A DNA stretch of 64,000 nucleotides from Bacillus sp. P14.5 (lineage in GTDB: Bacteria; Bacillota; Bacilli; Bacillales; Bacillaceae_B), in the NCBI RefSeq assembly GCF_003316765.1, contig NZ_NIJF01000013.1:50782-114781 (forward strand). The letters run 5' to 3'. The notes beneath the pieces are model-generated. The model did no database searches and had not been told where the DNA came from. It saw only the letters and a program-made list of their open reading frames with translations. The stretch's first letter is position 1. Each line of letters opens with the position of its first letter. The position numbers and the translations under genes were made by a program. Below, piece after piece: positions 8,536 to 17,550 of the stretch.

Positions 8536-9327
8536 ATGAGAATTGTTTCAATCTGTCCCAGCAATACAGAAGTCGCAGACTATTTGGGCCTGTCATCTTC
8601 CCTGGTGGGGGTCGATGACTTCTCCGACTATCCCGAAGAAGTCAATGCCCTTCCAAGACTGGGACCTGACCTTAGCATTAATATGGATTTGGTCGAGGAC
8701 CTTCAGCCTGACTTGATCCTGGCTTCCCTCAGTGTCCCCGGAATGGAAAAAAATATTAAGGAACTGCAAAAGCGGAACCTGCCCTATATCGTAACAGACC
8801 CGCAAAGCTTTGAAGATATTGCCGATGATTTACTGACAGTCGGAAAAGCCTGCGGGGTCGAAGCTGAGGCAATAGAAAAGCAAAAACAGTTCAGGGGCAA
8901 AATCAATCTTCTGAAAGAAGCAGCAGCCAAAACGGACTCAGCTCCCGAGCTGTATTGGGAATGGTGGCCAAAACCTGTTTTCACCCCGGGGAAGATAAAC
9001 TGGCTGACAGAATTGAGTGTTCTGGCAGGTGCCAGGAATATCTACAGAGATGTGGAGCTTGCCAGTATCCAAACGGATTGGGAGGATGTCCTCACAAGAA
9101 ATCCTGATTACATATGTCTTGCCTGGGTAGGCGTCAGGCGGGAAAAAGTCAATCCGGCTATCGTCAAAAAGCGTGCAGGATGGAATACTCTTAAGGCGGT
9201 GGCCGATGACCGAATTCTTGTACTCCAAGAGGAACTGTACTGCAGACCCTCGCCGCGGTTGCTCGACGGTGCTTTGAAGCTCGGTAAGATACTGCACCCC
9301 GGCCAATACGGTACCATTAAATTTTAG
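8536..9327 (+). CDS. cobalamin-binding (BtuF/periplasmic-binding) fold protein without signal peptide
   Basis: 263 residues matching the type III periplasmic-binding fold used by BtuF and iron-siderophore receptors: MRIVSICPSNTEVADYLGL at the N-terminus, QPDLILAS near residue 60, a conserved WEWWPKP segment, and a C-terminal domain with NPDYICLAW. Unusually, the protein starts directly with the first beta strand. There is no signal peptide or lipobox and no ABC permease or ATPase next to it, so it is probably cytosolic. Related stand-alone proteins are annotated as cobalamin-binding. The gene follows yuiD closely behind AAGGGGGG and is not in the B. subtilis yui cluster. Confidence 0.85.
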   Translation: MRIVSICPSNTEVADYLGLSSSLVGVDDFSDYPEEVNALPRLGPDLSINMDLVEDLQPDLILASLSVPGMEKNIKELQKRNLPYIVTDPQSFEDIADDLLTVGKACGVEAEAIEKQKQFRGKINLLKEAAAKTDSAPELYWEWWPKPVFTPGKINWLTELSVLAGARNIYRDVELASIQTDWEDVLTRNPDYICLAWVGVRREKVNPAIVKKRAGWNTLKAVADDRILVLQEELYCRPSPRLLDGALKLGKILHPGQYGTIKF

Positions 9328-9330
9328 TAC

Positions 9331-9487
9331 AAGGCTGTTTTCGCATAGATTGCTGCTTTCAGATATCCCCGGATGAGGCTGTTTCTCTCTTTACACTGAG
9401 GAAGCAGCTCTTTTCTTTCTTGATTCCAAGGAAAGTTTCTTACAGAATTCATATCAAATAACCGCAAAGTTTACTAATCGAGCCTAA
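9331..9487. repeat. MITE-like element, type 2 (copy 2)
   Basis: The left end GGCTGTTTTCGCATAGATTG and the right end AACCGCAAAGTTTACTAATC, then GAGCC, are imperfect inverted repeats. A GAAGCAGCTCTTTTCTTTCTT block lies inside, as in the copies at 6120 and 52011. Confidence 0.75.
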
Positions 9488-9490
9488 TAC

Positions 9491-9525
9491 AAAAAGAGGA
9501 AGAGCCGCGGCCCTTCCTCTTTTTC
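9491..9525. terminator. bidirectional terminator between the BtuF-like gene and yuiC
   Basis: AAAAAGAGGAAG and CTTCCTCTTTTT flank a GC-rich loop (GCCGCGGC). Confidence 0.85.
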
Positions 9526-9526
9526 A

Positions 9527-10237
9527 TTACTCTTGGATTTTTCGAATGTACTGCTGTCTGAAAACCTGCATGCTCTCATTCTCATTAAGGGCTGTCAGCT
9601 CTTCTTCCGTCAGCTTTCCTGTTCCCTTTGTGACAACATAAACATCAAGGTCCTTCTTGCCCCATTTTTCGTACACTTCATCAACCGTATCGTAATATAA
9701 ATCAAGCTTATGTCCTTTAATGGCACTTCCCGTATCCGCTACAACACCATATCCGTATCCTGGAATGAACAGAATTGTCCCGATTGGAAACACGTCAGGA
9801 TCGGCAGCTACTGTTGAATACAAGTCTCTTTTTACCTTCACACCTGAATATGTAATACCGTAAGCCGGATCCCCCGGAAGCTTCCCTGTTGATTCGATTC
9901 CCGCTGTATACCCCGTGGCTGTTACCGTGGATTTAGGATACTGAGACCAATCAATGGCTTCTTCAAGCGGCCTTGGCTTTGCTACTACCGGTTCCGCAGC
10001 TGAAATTAGTGTGGTAAGGGTTTTTGCCCTTTTAAATAACTTTTCCCTCAAAGATAAAGTTTTATATGAATGCTCATTCAAAACGCTTTCTGCTTTTTCT
10101 GCGCCTTTTTGTTCTGACAGCCAGCCGGAAAAGGACTCGGCGTTGACTCCAGAAACCGATTGGAATGTGACTAGCAAAGCTGCTGAGAATAGTAGAGCCA
10201 TGACCAGCCTCTTAGACCATTTTTTTAAAATATTCAT
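9527..10237 (-). CDS. yuiC: secreted 3D-domain muralytic protein YuiC
   Basis: 236 residues with an N-terminal signal sequence (KKWSKR, then a hydrophobic stretch to about residue 33) and a C-terminal 3D domain from about residue 104. The three-aspartate region is visible around [19 protein letters not shown] (D168, D179, D183). In B. subtilis YuiC is a stationary-phase Sps/Rpf-like protein that cleaves peptidoglycan as an MltA-fold lytic transglycosylase; that activity is inferred here from the family. The region between signal and domain is charged and probably a linker. Start at ATG behind GGGAGGAG. Confidence 0.92.
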   Translation of the reverse strand: MNILKKWSKRLVMALLFSAALLVTFQSVSGVNAESFSGWLSEQKGAEKAESVLNEHSYKTLSLREKLFKRAKTLTTLISAAEPVVAKPRPLEEAIDWSQYPKSTVTATGYTAGIESTGKLPGDPAYGITYSGVKVKRDLYSTVAADPDVFPIGTILFIPGYGYGVVADTGSAIKGHKLDLYYDTVDEVYEKWGKKDLDVYVVTKGTGKLTEEELTALNENESMQVFRQQYIRKIQE

Positions 10238-10471
10238 GTAAGAATCACTCCTCCCATCACTATTACTTTCCCAAAAGAAAAGAATATATTCAGGAATTAG
10301 TTAAAAAGTCTAATAGTTTCAACTTTCTGAATAGGAAGGGGACTAAAAACAAGTGAAGAAAGACTCTTATTTGGGGAGGAAGTGATAGTGCTGAAGACAT
10401 GTGATTGTCAGGTTTTTTAAGTCTGAATGGATAGACTACATACATTTTATTTGAAAGATTGGGTGTCTTAT

Positions 10472-10620
10472 TGTCCGTTACCCCAGGTTGCGGGCCGGTA
10501 TCTCGATTGAAGCGGCCTCTTATTGGTCCGTAAGACCAGCTTACGGGCCGTTATCTAAGCTAAAGAGGGATTTCATTTGCCCGCAAGTCAAGGTTGCACG
10601 CCTGTCATCTCGGCTATTGG
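10472..10620. repeat. short hairpin array A', 3 units of about 53 bp
   Basis: TGTCCG, TGGTCCG and TGCCCGC motifs at 10472, 10524 and 10578 are spaced 52 and 54 bases, each followed by a GGGCCG- or GCACGCC-like arm. The middle unit has an extra GTAAG/CTTAC pairing. The sequence resembles array A at 4015. It lies between yuiC and yuiB; the rest of that gap holds the yuiC promoter region and nothing else recognised. Confidence 0.7.
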
Positions 10621-10659
10621 GGGGTTACTATTCATTGCAGCAAAAATGGCTGTAAAAAC

Positions 10660-10691
10660 AAAAAACCCTTTGCCTATGAGCAAAGAGTTTA
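10660..10691 (-). terminator. terminator of yuiB
   Basis: AAACTCTTTGC, loop, GCAAAGGGTTTTTT on the minus strand, immediately after the gene. Confidence 0.85.
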
Positions 10692-10695
10692 AAAA

Positions 10696-11019
10696 TCAAA
10701 ACATTTGATAGCCTTTTTTTCTAAGTACCTTCATGGTGATTCCCGATACAATCGCACCGGCGAGTCCACAAGAAAGGATAAGCACATCAACCGCAGTTAG
10801 TGCTCCGAATTTTGTTCCTAATGCAGAAAATGATTCTCCTGCGTTTCTGAAATATTCTATGAATCTTACCTCGTCCACAATAAAAATGGTGATAAGAGGA
10901 TAGATGACTGCCATAATCCATGTCATTCTCAGCAGCATGTTCAGCAAGAAACCGATGCCAAAGAACAAAACAAAAAATAGTAACATTGATATAATTACAA
11001 CCGGAATTCCCATTTGCAT
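10696..11019 (-). CDS. yuiB: small membrane protein YuiB
   Basis: A 107-residue protein with three hydrophobic helices (PVVIISMLLFFVLFFGIGFLLNML; WIMAVIYPLITIFIVDEV; LTAVDVLILSCGLAGAIVSG), like B. subtilis YuiB of unknown function. Reading is open further upstream, but GGAGG lies 10 bases before the ATG at 11019, giving MQMGIPVVIIS, which fits the family start. It is flanked by yuiC and yuiA as in B. subtilis. No catalytic residues are visible. Confidence 0.85.
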   Translation of the reverse strand: MQMGIPVVIISMLLFFVLFFGIGFLLNMLLRMTWIMAVIYPLITIFIVDEVRFIEYFRNAGESFSALGTKFGALTAVDVLILSCGLAGAIVSGITMKVLRKKGYQMF

Positions 11020-11278
11020 TCCTGAAGCACCTCCATTGACACTAAAGTTTAGTGTACTCAATGTTTAATCCATCGTCAATAAACATTGGGACTAATTGAG
11101 GGTTCTTCACAAAATGAACATATTTTAGTGGCGGTTTTGAAGGTCTGTGTTAGTAAAGATTTTTAAAGATCAGTTGTTTCTACAGGGCACAGGGACTGAT
11201 CGCTGGGTACTGACGTCTACCAGCCCTGCAGCAGGCCGCCAGCCTTCCAATTTTATAGAGCATCCTAAATAAACAAAA

Positions 11279-11299
11279 GGGCCAGCCAATGGCCAGCCC
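11279..11299 (-). terminator. probable terminator of yuiA
   Basis: GGGCTGGCC and GGCTGGCCC pair around ATT using two G-U pairs and are followed by TTTTG on the minus strand. Confidence 0.65.
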
Positions 11300-11328
11300 A
11301 TACTATTGATAATCAGTGCACTTATTTA

Positions 11329-11451
11329 TTATTTTTTACCGCTGCCGCTGCAGCATGGACATGTTTCAGAGCCGCCAAGAACGAGTTGGAAATACCCTTT
11401 ACCTGAGCAATAATCACATTTCTTTGATGCTGTTTCAATCGCTGATCTCAT
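11329..11451 (-). CDS. yuiA: small zinc-finger-like protein YuiA
   Basis: A 40-residue protein, MRSAIETASKK followed by two CxxCxGxG-type motifs (CDYCSGKG and CPCCSGSG) like half of the DnaJ zinc-binding domain; it probably binds one zinc ion. The open reading frame extends upstream, but AAAGGGGAG lies before the ATG at 11451 and the length then agrees with B. subtilis YuiA. Function is unknown; it follows yuiB in conserved order. Confidence 0.85.
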   Translation of the reverse strand: MRSAIETASKKCDYCSGKGYFQLVLGGSETCPCCSGSGKK

Positions 11452-11583
11452 CGTCCTTATCTCCCCTTTTCTCAAAAAGTTTTTAGTGATTTCTGATAAT
11501 ATAACACCGTTTGTTTTTTTAGAAAAGGGACAAAAACACGCGTGTACAGCCATGAAAGCGAATACATCATAATCTTACTCAAG

Positions 11584-12096
11584 TTATCTTAATATTTCAT
11601 TAAATTTCAGAAAATTAAAAAATAGTTTATAGCTGGTATAGCCGAACTGTTTTCCGGGGTTTATAGGGTCTAATCCCGATTTTAACAGACTGAAATCATA
11701 CTTGATCATCTCATGGATCATGACCGACGTTTCCTCACATTGCAGAAGCTCATCCTTAGTCTTCCATGCCACTTCGGAAATTTCATCTTCACATGGAACC
11801 GGCATTTGTGCTGGATCCTTTTGGTTCAAAAGAAACAACACCATGTTGTCGCTGATTTTGTCCTTAATCACACCGGATCGTATTCCTATGATTCCATTGA
11901 CCGAGGTATCCAGCCCGGTTTCTTCTCTTACCTCACGCTGGGCTGCTTCCTCCAGAGTTTCCCCCTCATCCACAAATCCTGCCGGGAGGGACCACATGCC
12001 CTTCAACCCGCCATACTTTTTCTTGACCACCAGCCAGCGGCCGTCTTTATCAATGAGCAGGCCTGCAGCAGCAAGCCAGACGTTACCACGCTTCAA
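11584..12096 (-). CDS. NUDIX hydrolase
   Basis: A 170-residue NUDIX enzyme with a full NUDIX box at residues 40-62 (G, then E at +5 and REVREETGL), which binds Mg2+ and hydrolyses nucleoside-diphosphate-linked compounds. The substrate is not predictable. The upstream ATG (12117) would put the ribosome site inside the gene; GGAGGAG lies 6 bases before TTG at 12096, giving [13 protein letters not shown], so TTG is preferred. It stands alone between yuiA and ndh and is not part of the B. subtilis order. Confidence 0.9.
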   Translation of the reverse strand: MKRGNVWLAAAGLLIDKDGRWLVVKKKYGGLKGMWSLPAGFVDEGETLEEAAQREVREETGLDTSVNGIIGIRSGVIKDKISDNMVLFLLNQKDPAQMPVPCEDEISEVAWKTKDELLQCEETSVMIHEMIKYDFSLLKSGLDPINPGKQFGYTSYKLFFNFLKFNEILR

Positions 12097-12187
12097 TCTA
12101 TTCTCCTCCAACCCCATAAAGGCTTTTTAATCTTATCCTCATACTAAAATGTCTTTCAGCTCAAAATCGTGATGTTTAGGTGCTAAT

Positions 12188-12530
12188 CACCCTGCTACTT
12201 GATCCTGCTTCCATCTTTAGCAGGGTGTTTTTCACGAAATCACCTTGCTTCAACTACTCTTCACCCGCTTTAGCAGGGTGTTTTTCTCATAATCACCATG
12301 CTTCAGCTACTTGTCATCCACTTTAGCAGGGTGTTTTTCTCATAATCACCATGCTTCAGCTACTTAACACCCGTTCTAGCAGGGTGTTTTTCAACGAATC
12401 ACCATGCTTCAACTACTCTTAACCCGCTTTAGCAGGGTGTTTTTCACCGAACCACCATGCTTCACCTGCTCTTCACCCGTTCTAGCAGGGTGTTTCTCAA
12501 GAAATCACCCTGCTTCACCTACTCTTCACT
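12188..12530. repeat. tandem hairpin array B, 6 units of 53 bp
   Basis: AGCAGGGTG starts at 12219, 12272, 12325, 12378, 12431 and 12484, exactly 53 bases apart. Each copy is paired with a CACC(A/C/T)TGCT arm, giving alternating complementary arms that could fold in two registers. A further CACCCTGCT at each end marks partial units. The array fills the gap between ndh and the NUDIX gene; unit sequence is unlike array A although the period is identical. Confidence 0.93.
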
Positions 12531-12562
12531 CCGACAGGATAATTCACATTAAATCTTCCTAC

Positions 12563-12595
12563 AAAAAAAGCAGAACGAAATGAATCGCTCTGCTT
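12563..12595 (-). terminator. terminator of ndh
   Basis: AAGCAGAGCGATTC, short loop and GTTCTGCTTTTTTT on the minus strand after the ndh stop. Confidence 0.85.
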
Positions 12596-12606
12596 GTGTT
12601 TATCGT

Positions 12607-13824
12607 TTAAAAGAACTTGAATTTACCTTTTTTCATGACAAGGCCTGCTCCGCCTACCATGTAAAGCGCACGGTTATCAACCATTTTCTTCATGAATGAA
12701 GCTTTGGTACCCATCAATTTCTTGCCGAATACAAGACCGATGGCATCGTCTTCACCCAGGGAACAAACGGTTCCCTTGATGTCCGGCTTGAATTGCTCAA
12801 GCGCATCATTGCCTTTAATCAGGGCAGCGATATTGCGCGCACAAGTTTCACCCTGCTGCATCGCGATTTGAGCAGTCGGCGGGTATGGACGGTCAACTTC
12901 TTCGTTGATCATCAATGAACAGTCACCAATGACGAAGATGTTGTCGTGACCCGGAGCTCGCAGATCTTTACCGACTTTAACGCGGGCTCTCATGTTTTCA
13001 ATACCGGATTTCTCGATGACAGGGTTTCCGCGGACTCCCGCAGCCCATACGATTGTTCCAGCTTGAATTTCTTCCACTTCATCTTCACCTTTAGAGATGA
13101 TGACAGAATTTGCAGTAGCTTCTTTAAGCGGAGTGCCGATGCGGAATTCCACACCTTTTTTCTCCAGCTTGGCGCGTGCATACTTCACAAGTTCCGGATC
13201 GAAACCAGGAAGGATCATTGGCGCGGCTTCCACACATACGATTCTCACTTTCTTGAAGTCCACATCGTATTCTTTGCAAAGCTCAGGGATACGGTTTCCT
13301 AGTTCTCCAAGGAATTCGATTCCTGTAAAGCCTGCACCGCCGACAACGATAGTCAAGCGCTCGTCTTTTTTGTCTTCTTCATTTCTATAAGTAGCAAATT
13401 GATATTCAATGTGTTCACGAAGCTGGCGTGCAGAATTGATGTTGGCAATCATGAAAGCATGCTCATGAAGACCTGTAATTCCGAATGTTTCCGATACAGC
13501 GCCTAGAGCGACTACCAGATAGTCATACTCCACTTCGCCTTCTGCTGTGATGACTTTCTTCGCATCCGTCTGGATATCTTCCACTGTCGTTTGAATGAAA
13601 TTCACTTTGTGGCTGTCAATGACATCTTTGATATCATAACGCACTTTATCATGATGCAATGTTCCTGCGGAGGCCTCGTGCAGCCATGTTGTTTCGTAAT
13701 GGTAATCGTTTTTGTTGATCAAAACGATATCCGCTTGGTCCTTACTGAATTGTTTTTGCAGTCGAGTCACTGTCATCAAACCGCCATAACCGGCACCTAA
13801 TACAACTATTCTTGGCTTTCTCAA
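12607..13824 (-). CDS. ndh: type II NADH dehydrogenase (NDH-2)
   Basis: A 405-residue single-subunit flavoprotein that passes electrons from NADH to menaquinone at the membrane without pumping protons. It has an N-terminal FAD-binding GAGYGGLMT motif, an NADH-binding [16 protein letters not shown] motif near residue 165, and the FAD-ring VIGDCSLM motif near 300. The last 40 residues ([21 protein letters not shown]) are the amphipathic membrane anchor. Start is TTG at 13824 behind AAAGGTGG. Closest in type and map position to B. subtilis YumB. A weak Rex-like palindrome lies about 114 bases upstream. Confidence 0.93.
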   Translation of the reverse strand: MRKPRIVVLGAGYGGLMTVTRLQKQFSKDQADIVLINKNDYHYETTWLHEASAGTLHHDKVRYDIKDVIDSHKVNFIQTTVEDIQTDAKKVITAEGEVEYDYLVVALGAVSETFGITGLHEHAFMIANINSARQLREHIEYQFATYRNEEDKKDERLTIVVGGAGFTGIEFLGELGNRIPELCKEYDVDFKKVRIVCVEAAPMILPGFDPELVKYARAKLEKKGVEFRIGTPLKEATANSVIISKGEDEVEEIQAGTIVWAAGVRGNPVIEKSGIENMRARVKVGKDLRAPGHDNIFVIGDCSLMINEEVDRPYPPTAQIAMQQGETCARNIAALIKGNDALEQFKPDIKGTVCSLGEDDAIGLVFGKKLMGTKASFMKKMVDNRALYMVGGAGLVMKKGKFKFF

Positions 13825-14232
13825 CTAAATCACATCCACCTTTTTCTTAGAATTTACGATGAATAATAAGATTAGCATCCACCGCAGGCAAGATTTTTAT
13901 TTGAAAAATAGTAAATAAAGAAAAATAATAAATAAGTATGTGACACATTTCACGATAATGAATAGAAAAAGAGTGAAAAATGTCATAAAATCTTAACATT
14001 ATGCCCTACACTACATATTATTCTTTTTACCTTTTATTTTCAAGATATAACCCTAAAGAATTAAACTTGCGAAAATTTAGAAAATACGGCATTTCTCAGC
14101 TTTAAAGGCCATAGGCATGCAAGCGCATTCAATATAACTGATTATTCGCAATTTTAATACATATTTTGTGAAGAAGTGAGCTCATGTGGTAGAATAGATA
14201 CTATATTGCAAAACAAACAGGAGGGAATTCAT
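13825..14232. other. intergenic region between divergent ndh and yumC
   Basis: 408 bases of AT-rich DNA carrying the two divergent promoters. Apart from a weak Rex-like palindrome at 13938-13955 I see no gene or RNA structure. Confidence 0.6.
13938..13955. promoter_or_regulatory. possible Rex operator upstream of ndh
   Basis: ATGTGACACATTTCACGA agrees with the Rex pattern TTGTGAA-N4-TTCACAA at 11 of 14 defined positions. Rex, an NADH-sensing repressor, is known to act on an NADH dehydrogenase gene in B. subtilis; binding here is inference. Confidence 0.35.
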
Positions 14233-15228
14233 TTGAAAGAGGATCAAAAAGTATATGATATTACCATTATCGGTGGAGGTCCAACCGGACTGTTCACTGC
14301 TTTTTATGGCGGCATGAGGAAAGCAAGCGTCAAAATCATCGAGAGCCTGCCGCAGCTCGGTGGACAATTGTCTACCCTATATCCTGAAAAGTACATCTAT
14401 GATGTTGCCGGCTTCCCTAAAGTAAAAGCCCAGGACCTTGTCAATAACCTCAAGGAGCAAATGGCGCAGTTCGAATCCACTGTCTGCCTTGAGCAAGCTG
14501 TGGAAAATGTCGAAAAACAGGCCGATGGTGTCTTCAAGTTAACGACTGATAAAGAAGTCCATTATTCCAGAACTATCATCATCACTGCAGGAAATGGTGC
14601 ATTCCAGCCTAGAAGACTGGATTTAGAAGGCGCTTCTACATATGAAGGAAAAAATCTTCATTATTTCATAGATGATATGCAATATTTCGCAGGAAAGAAA
14701 GTCGTCATCTGCGGCGGCGGAGATTCTGCAGTCGATTGGGCATTGATGCTTGAGCCTATCGCTGAGAAAGTCACGCTTGTTCACCGCCGGGATAAATTCC
14801 GTGCCCATGAACACAGTGTAGATGAATTAAACAAATCATCTGTTGAAATCAAAACACCATTCGTTCCAACAGAAGTGATCGGCGACGATGAAAAAGTGAA
14901 CCAGTTAGTGTTGGAAGAAGTCCGCGGAGATGCTAAAGAAGCACTGGACCTTGATGAATTAATCGTGAACTTCGGTTTTGTCTCTTCTCTTGGACCGATC
15001 AAGGATTGGGGCTTGAACATCGAAAAGAACTCCATTGTAGTGAATTCAAAAATGGAAACGAACATCCCTGGAATATACGCGGCAGGCGATGTTTCTACTT
15101 ATGATGGAAAAGTTAAGCTGATTGCCAGCGGCTTCGGTGAAGCACCGACTGCTGTCAACAATGCGAAAGCTTACATGGATCCTGATGCACGCGTTCAGCC
15201 GCTGCACAGTACATCTTTGTTCAGCTAA
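14233..15228 (+). CDS. yumC: ferredoxin/flavodoxin-NADP+ reductase, thioredoxin-reductase type
   Basis: A 331-residue FAD enzyme that exchanges electrons between NADPH and ferredoxin or flavodoxin, feeding biosynthetic and Fe-S pathways. FAD-binding [14 protein letters not shown] at the N-terminus, NADPH-binding [16 protein letters not shown] near residue 155 and a C-terminal [29 protein letters not shown] are visible. It lacks the CxxC of thioredoxin reductase, as expected for this class. AGGAGGG precedes TTG at 14233, giving [16 protein letters not shown], which matches the B. subtilis YumC start; the ATG 57 bases upstream has no ribosome site. Confidence 0.95.
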   Translation: MKEDQKVYDITIIGGGPTGLFTAFYGGMRKASVKIIESLPQLGGQLSTLYPEKYIYDVAGFPKVKAQDLVNNLKEQMAQFESTVCLEQAVENVEKQADGVFKLTTDKEVHYSRTIIITAGNGAFQPRRLDLEGASTYEGKNLHYFIDDMQYFAGKKVVICGGGDSAVDWALMLEPIAEKVTLVHRRDKFRAHEHSVDELNKSSVEIKTPFVPTEVIGDDEKVNQLVLEEVRGDAKEALDLDELIVNFGFVSSLGPIKDWGLNIEKNSIVVNSKMETNIPGIYAAGDVSTYDGKVKLIASGFGEAPTAVNNAKAYMDPDARVQPLHSTSLFS

Positions 15229-15231
15229 TTT

Positions 15232-15355
15232 AAAAAGCGGAAGCGCCACGTTTAGCCCCAACAGGCAAATGTTCTCTGGAGAAAAAAAACGGTCTTTCCT
15301 TTATTCTCCAGGGGTTATTTGACCCCGAGGGACTCGATTCAGAAACGCTCCCTAA
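15232..15355. repeat. GCGGAAGCGCC/GCCCC repeat element, type 3 (copy 1)
   Basis: It starts AAAAGCGGAAGCGCC and includes AGCCCCAACAGGCAAATG, an internal CTGGAGAA/TTCTCCAG hairpin, and GTTATTTGACCCCGAGGGACT. It is recognisable again at 21425-21497, 47107-47213 and, split, at 51958-52244. It has no coding capacity and lies directly after yumC, where it may help end transcription. Confidence 0.7.
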
Positions 15356-15396
15356 TTTTCAATCTCAAAGTTTTATACTTTATTAGCTCTTCAAAT

Positions 15397-15439
15397 AGCT
15401 GGTACCCAAAGGCATTTGTCTACGGTATCAGCTTTTTTA
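15397..15439 (+). terminator. terminator downstream of yumC
   Basis: AGCTGGTACC pairs with GGTATCAGCT (one G-U pair), followed by TTTTTTAT. Confidence 0.7.
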
Positions 15440-15564
15440 TATAGCTTTGAGAATAAAACAGCCTTATAGTGTGATTCTATATAGGGTATACAGTCGAGCG
15501 TTTATTAACAGCTGAGCGGGGTAGAACCATTAATAAGACTATTTAATTACAGAGGATGATTCTC

Positions 15565-16206
15565 ATGAATGTATTAGTTATAGGAGCGAACGGGAAAACC
15601 GGACAATTGGTGATCTCCTCATTGGTCAATAGCAGCCAGCATCTCGCCACAGCCATGATTCGTAAAGCTGGGCAAATTGATGCAATGGAAGAACTTGGTG
15701 CCAAACCTCTCATCGGGGATCTGGAAGAAGACTTTTCCTATGTATTCGACGAAATGAACGCTGTTATTTTTGCTGCAGGGTCAGGCAGCTCAACCGGTCC
15801 TGACAAAACAACTGCCGTAGACGAACAGGGAGCGATCAAAGCAATCGATTTTGCGAAGGAAAAAGGACTTGACCGTTTTATTATGCTGAGCTCAATGGGT
15901 GCCGATACCCCTTCAATTGCACCGGATAGCATGGAGCATTATTTGAAAGCAAAAGGCCGTGCCGACCAGCACTTGCTTGAGAGCGGACTGAATTACACAA
16001 TCGTCCGGCCAGGAGCTCTTGTTGACGGAGAAGGAACCGGAAAAATCATCGCGTCCCCTTCCATTCAAGACAAAAGCGGAAGCATTACCCGAGAAGATGT
16101 TGCCGAAGTGCTGACAGCCTGCCTGAATGAAAGGGAAACCTATCATAAAACCTTCGAAATTCTCAATGGAGATACACCTATCCAGGAAGCATTGAAAAGA
16201 GTATAA
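15565..16206 (+). CDS. NAD(P)-binding Rossmann-fold protein, atypical SDR (YhfK-like)
   Basis: A 213-residue atypical short-chain dehydrogenase of the NAD(P)H-binding NmrA/YhfK type. The N-terminus MNVLVIGANGKTGQLV is the dinucleotide-binding loop; AVIFAAGSGSSTG and YTIVRPGALVD are typical later motifs. The catalytic Tyr-Lys of classical SDRs is replaced by HYLKAKG, as is common in this subgroup, so it may sense or bind cofactor rather than reduce a substrate. The ATG at 15556 overlaps the GAGG ribosome site; ATG at 15565 gives the expected start. It shares a terminator with the converging yutM. Confidence 0.85.
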   Translation: MNVLVIGANGKTGQLVISSLVNSSQHLATAMIRKAGQIDAMEELGAKPLIGDLEEDFSYVFDEMNAVIFAAGSGSSTGPDKTTAVDEQGAIKAIDFAKEKGLDRFIMLSSMGADTPSIAPDSMEHYLKAKGRADQHLLESGLNYTIVRPGALVDGEGTGKIIASPSIQDKSGSITREDVAEVLTACLNERETYHKTFEILNGDTPIQEALKRV

Positions 16207-16208
16207 AA

Positions 16209-16250
16209 AAAGCCCCTTCCGAGAAAACATTCTGCTCGAAAGGGGCTTTA
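16209..16250. terminator. bidirectional terminator between the SDR gene and yutM
   Basis: AAAGCCCCTT-CGAG and CTCG-AAAGGGGCTTT pair across a short loop. Confidence 0.9.
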
Positions 16251-16263
16251 TATGATGATGTTA

Positions 16264-16626
16264 TTAACAATTCTCCGGCGTACCTGTATTCGTCGCAGTC
16301 CTGAACGACGATCCACACCCGCAATTTGCGATTGCGTTAGGATTATCGATGGTAAAACCGCCGCCCATCATGGATTGTTTGTAATCGATCTTAGTTCCAT
16401 TCAAAATCGGAGCGTCCTGTTTATTTACGACAACTTTAATGCCTTCGAGCTCCAGTTGGATGTCATCTTCTGCTGGTTCGTGTTCAAATCCCATTCCATA
16501 TGAAAGTCCGCTGCAGCCGCCTCCTTTAATCGATACACGAATGAATGCACCTTCCTCTTCATTCTGCTTCATCATATCCTTGATTTGCAAAGCTGCCGCT
16601 TCTGTGATCACTACTACCTCTGACAT
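16264..16626 (-). CDS. yutM: HesB/IscA-family Fe-S assembly protein (ErpA/YutM-like)
   Basis: A 120-residue A-type carrier for iron-sulfur clusters. It shows the conserved cysteines in KGGGCSGLSYG and in the C-terminal NCGCGSSF, which bind the cluster or iron for delivery to target proteins. GGAGGTG is 6 bases before the ATG at 16626 (MSEVVVIT). It probably works with the SufCDSUB machinery encoded 25 kb further along. The residues after GCGSSF form a short non-conserved tail. Confidence 0.92.
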   Translation of the reverse strand: MSEVVVITEAAALQIKDMMKQNEEEGAFIRVSIKGGGCSGLSYGMGFEHEPAEDDIQLELEGIKVVVNKQDAPILNGTKIDYKQSMMGGGFTIDNPNAIANCGCGSSFRTATNTGTPENC

Positions 16627-16781
16627 ATAAATCACCTCCGTATAACGATTTACTAAATCTATCTTCTCACTATAGTTTATGACTGTTATGTCTTAAGTAT
16701 ATACTTTTTCACCCTTATCCTCAACCAATCTGCAAAATGGGCAAATTAACAACTTATAGTACTTTATACCTTTAATTTACG

Positions 16782-16824
16782 TTATAATATAAGCACAATG
16801 AACTATACGAGCGGAGGGTGAACA
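16782..16824 (+). promoter_or_regulatory. probable promoter of the DUF2225 gene
   Basis: A perfect TATAAT lies in TTACGTTATAATATAAG about 35 bases before the start, with GGAGGGTG as ribosome site. The -35 box is not clear. Confidence 0.5.
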
Positions 16825-17517
16825 ATGACTGAAATTACACCTTTTTATCAAAAAAACATAGAGTGCCTTGTCTGCAAAAACTCCTTTAAAAGCACCAAGA
16901 TCCGCAGCCGCTTTATTAAACTGCGCTGCCATGAAACTGATTTCCGCCCTGTATATCAAGATGAGAAAATTAATCCCCTATTATATAATGTGAACGTTTG
17001 CCCGGAATGTGGATTTTCCTTCACAGATGATTTCAACAGGTATATTGTTCCTTCAGTAAGAACCGAAATACAGGAAAAATTGACGAACCATTGGACGAAA
17101 CAGCATTATGGCGGAAGCAGGTCAACCCTGGAGGCGATTAACACTTACAAGCTCGCTATTCTGTCAGGTACGCTAAAGAGAGAAAAGAGCATCACAATGG
17201 CAGGTCTTTACCTCCGTACCGCCTGGCTGTACCGGTCTATTGGGAATGAAGAACAAGAAAACAGGTTCATGTCACTTGCCATGAACACCTACACCTCAGC
17301 CTATCTAAATGAAGATTTTACGGGCATGGGAATGTCAGAAACTAAAATTCTATATCTTATAGCAGAACTGCAATTAAGGCTGCAGAAATATCGCGAGGCT
17401 GCCTCTTATTTTTCTAAAGTACTCTCCAAACAGAAGAACTCTCTTGAACCCAGGATCGTTGAAATGGCCCGCGACCGCTGGCATGAGATGAGAGAGGATT
17501 ACAGAAAAGCGACCTAG
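16825..17517 (+). CDS. DUF2225 family protein
   Basis: 230 residues. The N-terminal part carries two Cys pairs (CLVCKNSF and CPECGFSF), a probable zinc ribbon. The C-terminal part is alpha-helical and TPR-like (AGLYLRTAWLYRSIGNEEQENRFM ... YREAASYFSKVL). This fits DUF2225, a Firmicute family of unknown role probably involved in protein contacts. It has its own promoter and a terminator shared with the converging VOC gene. No enzymatic residues are seen. Confidence 0.85.
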   Translation: MTEITPFYQKNIECLVCKNSFKSTKIRSRFIKLRCHETDFRPVYQDEKINPLLYNVNVCPECGFSFTDDFNRYIVPSVRTEIQEKLTNHWTKQHYGGSRSTLEAINTYKLAILSGTLKREKSITMAGLYLRTAWLYRSIGNEEQENRFMSLAMNTYTSAYLNEDFTGMGMSETKILYLIAELQLRLQKYREAASYFSKVLSKQKNSLEPRIVEMARDRWHEMREDYRKAT

Positions 17518-17524
17518 AGACAAG

Positions 17525-17547
17525 AAGAGCCGAATTCCGGCTCTTCA
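17525..17547. terminator. bidirectional terminator
   Basis: GAAGAGCCGAATTCCGGCTCTTC, a near-perfect hairpin between two converging stops. Confidence 0.85.
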
Positions 17548-17550
17548 TTC

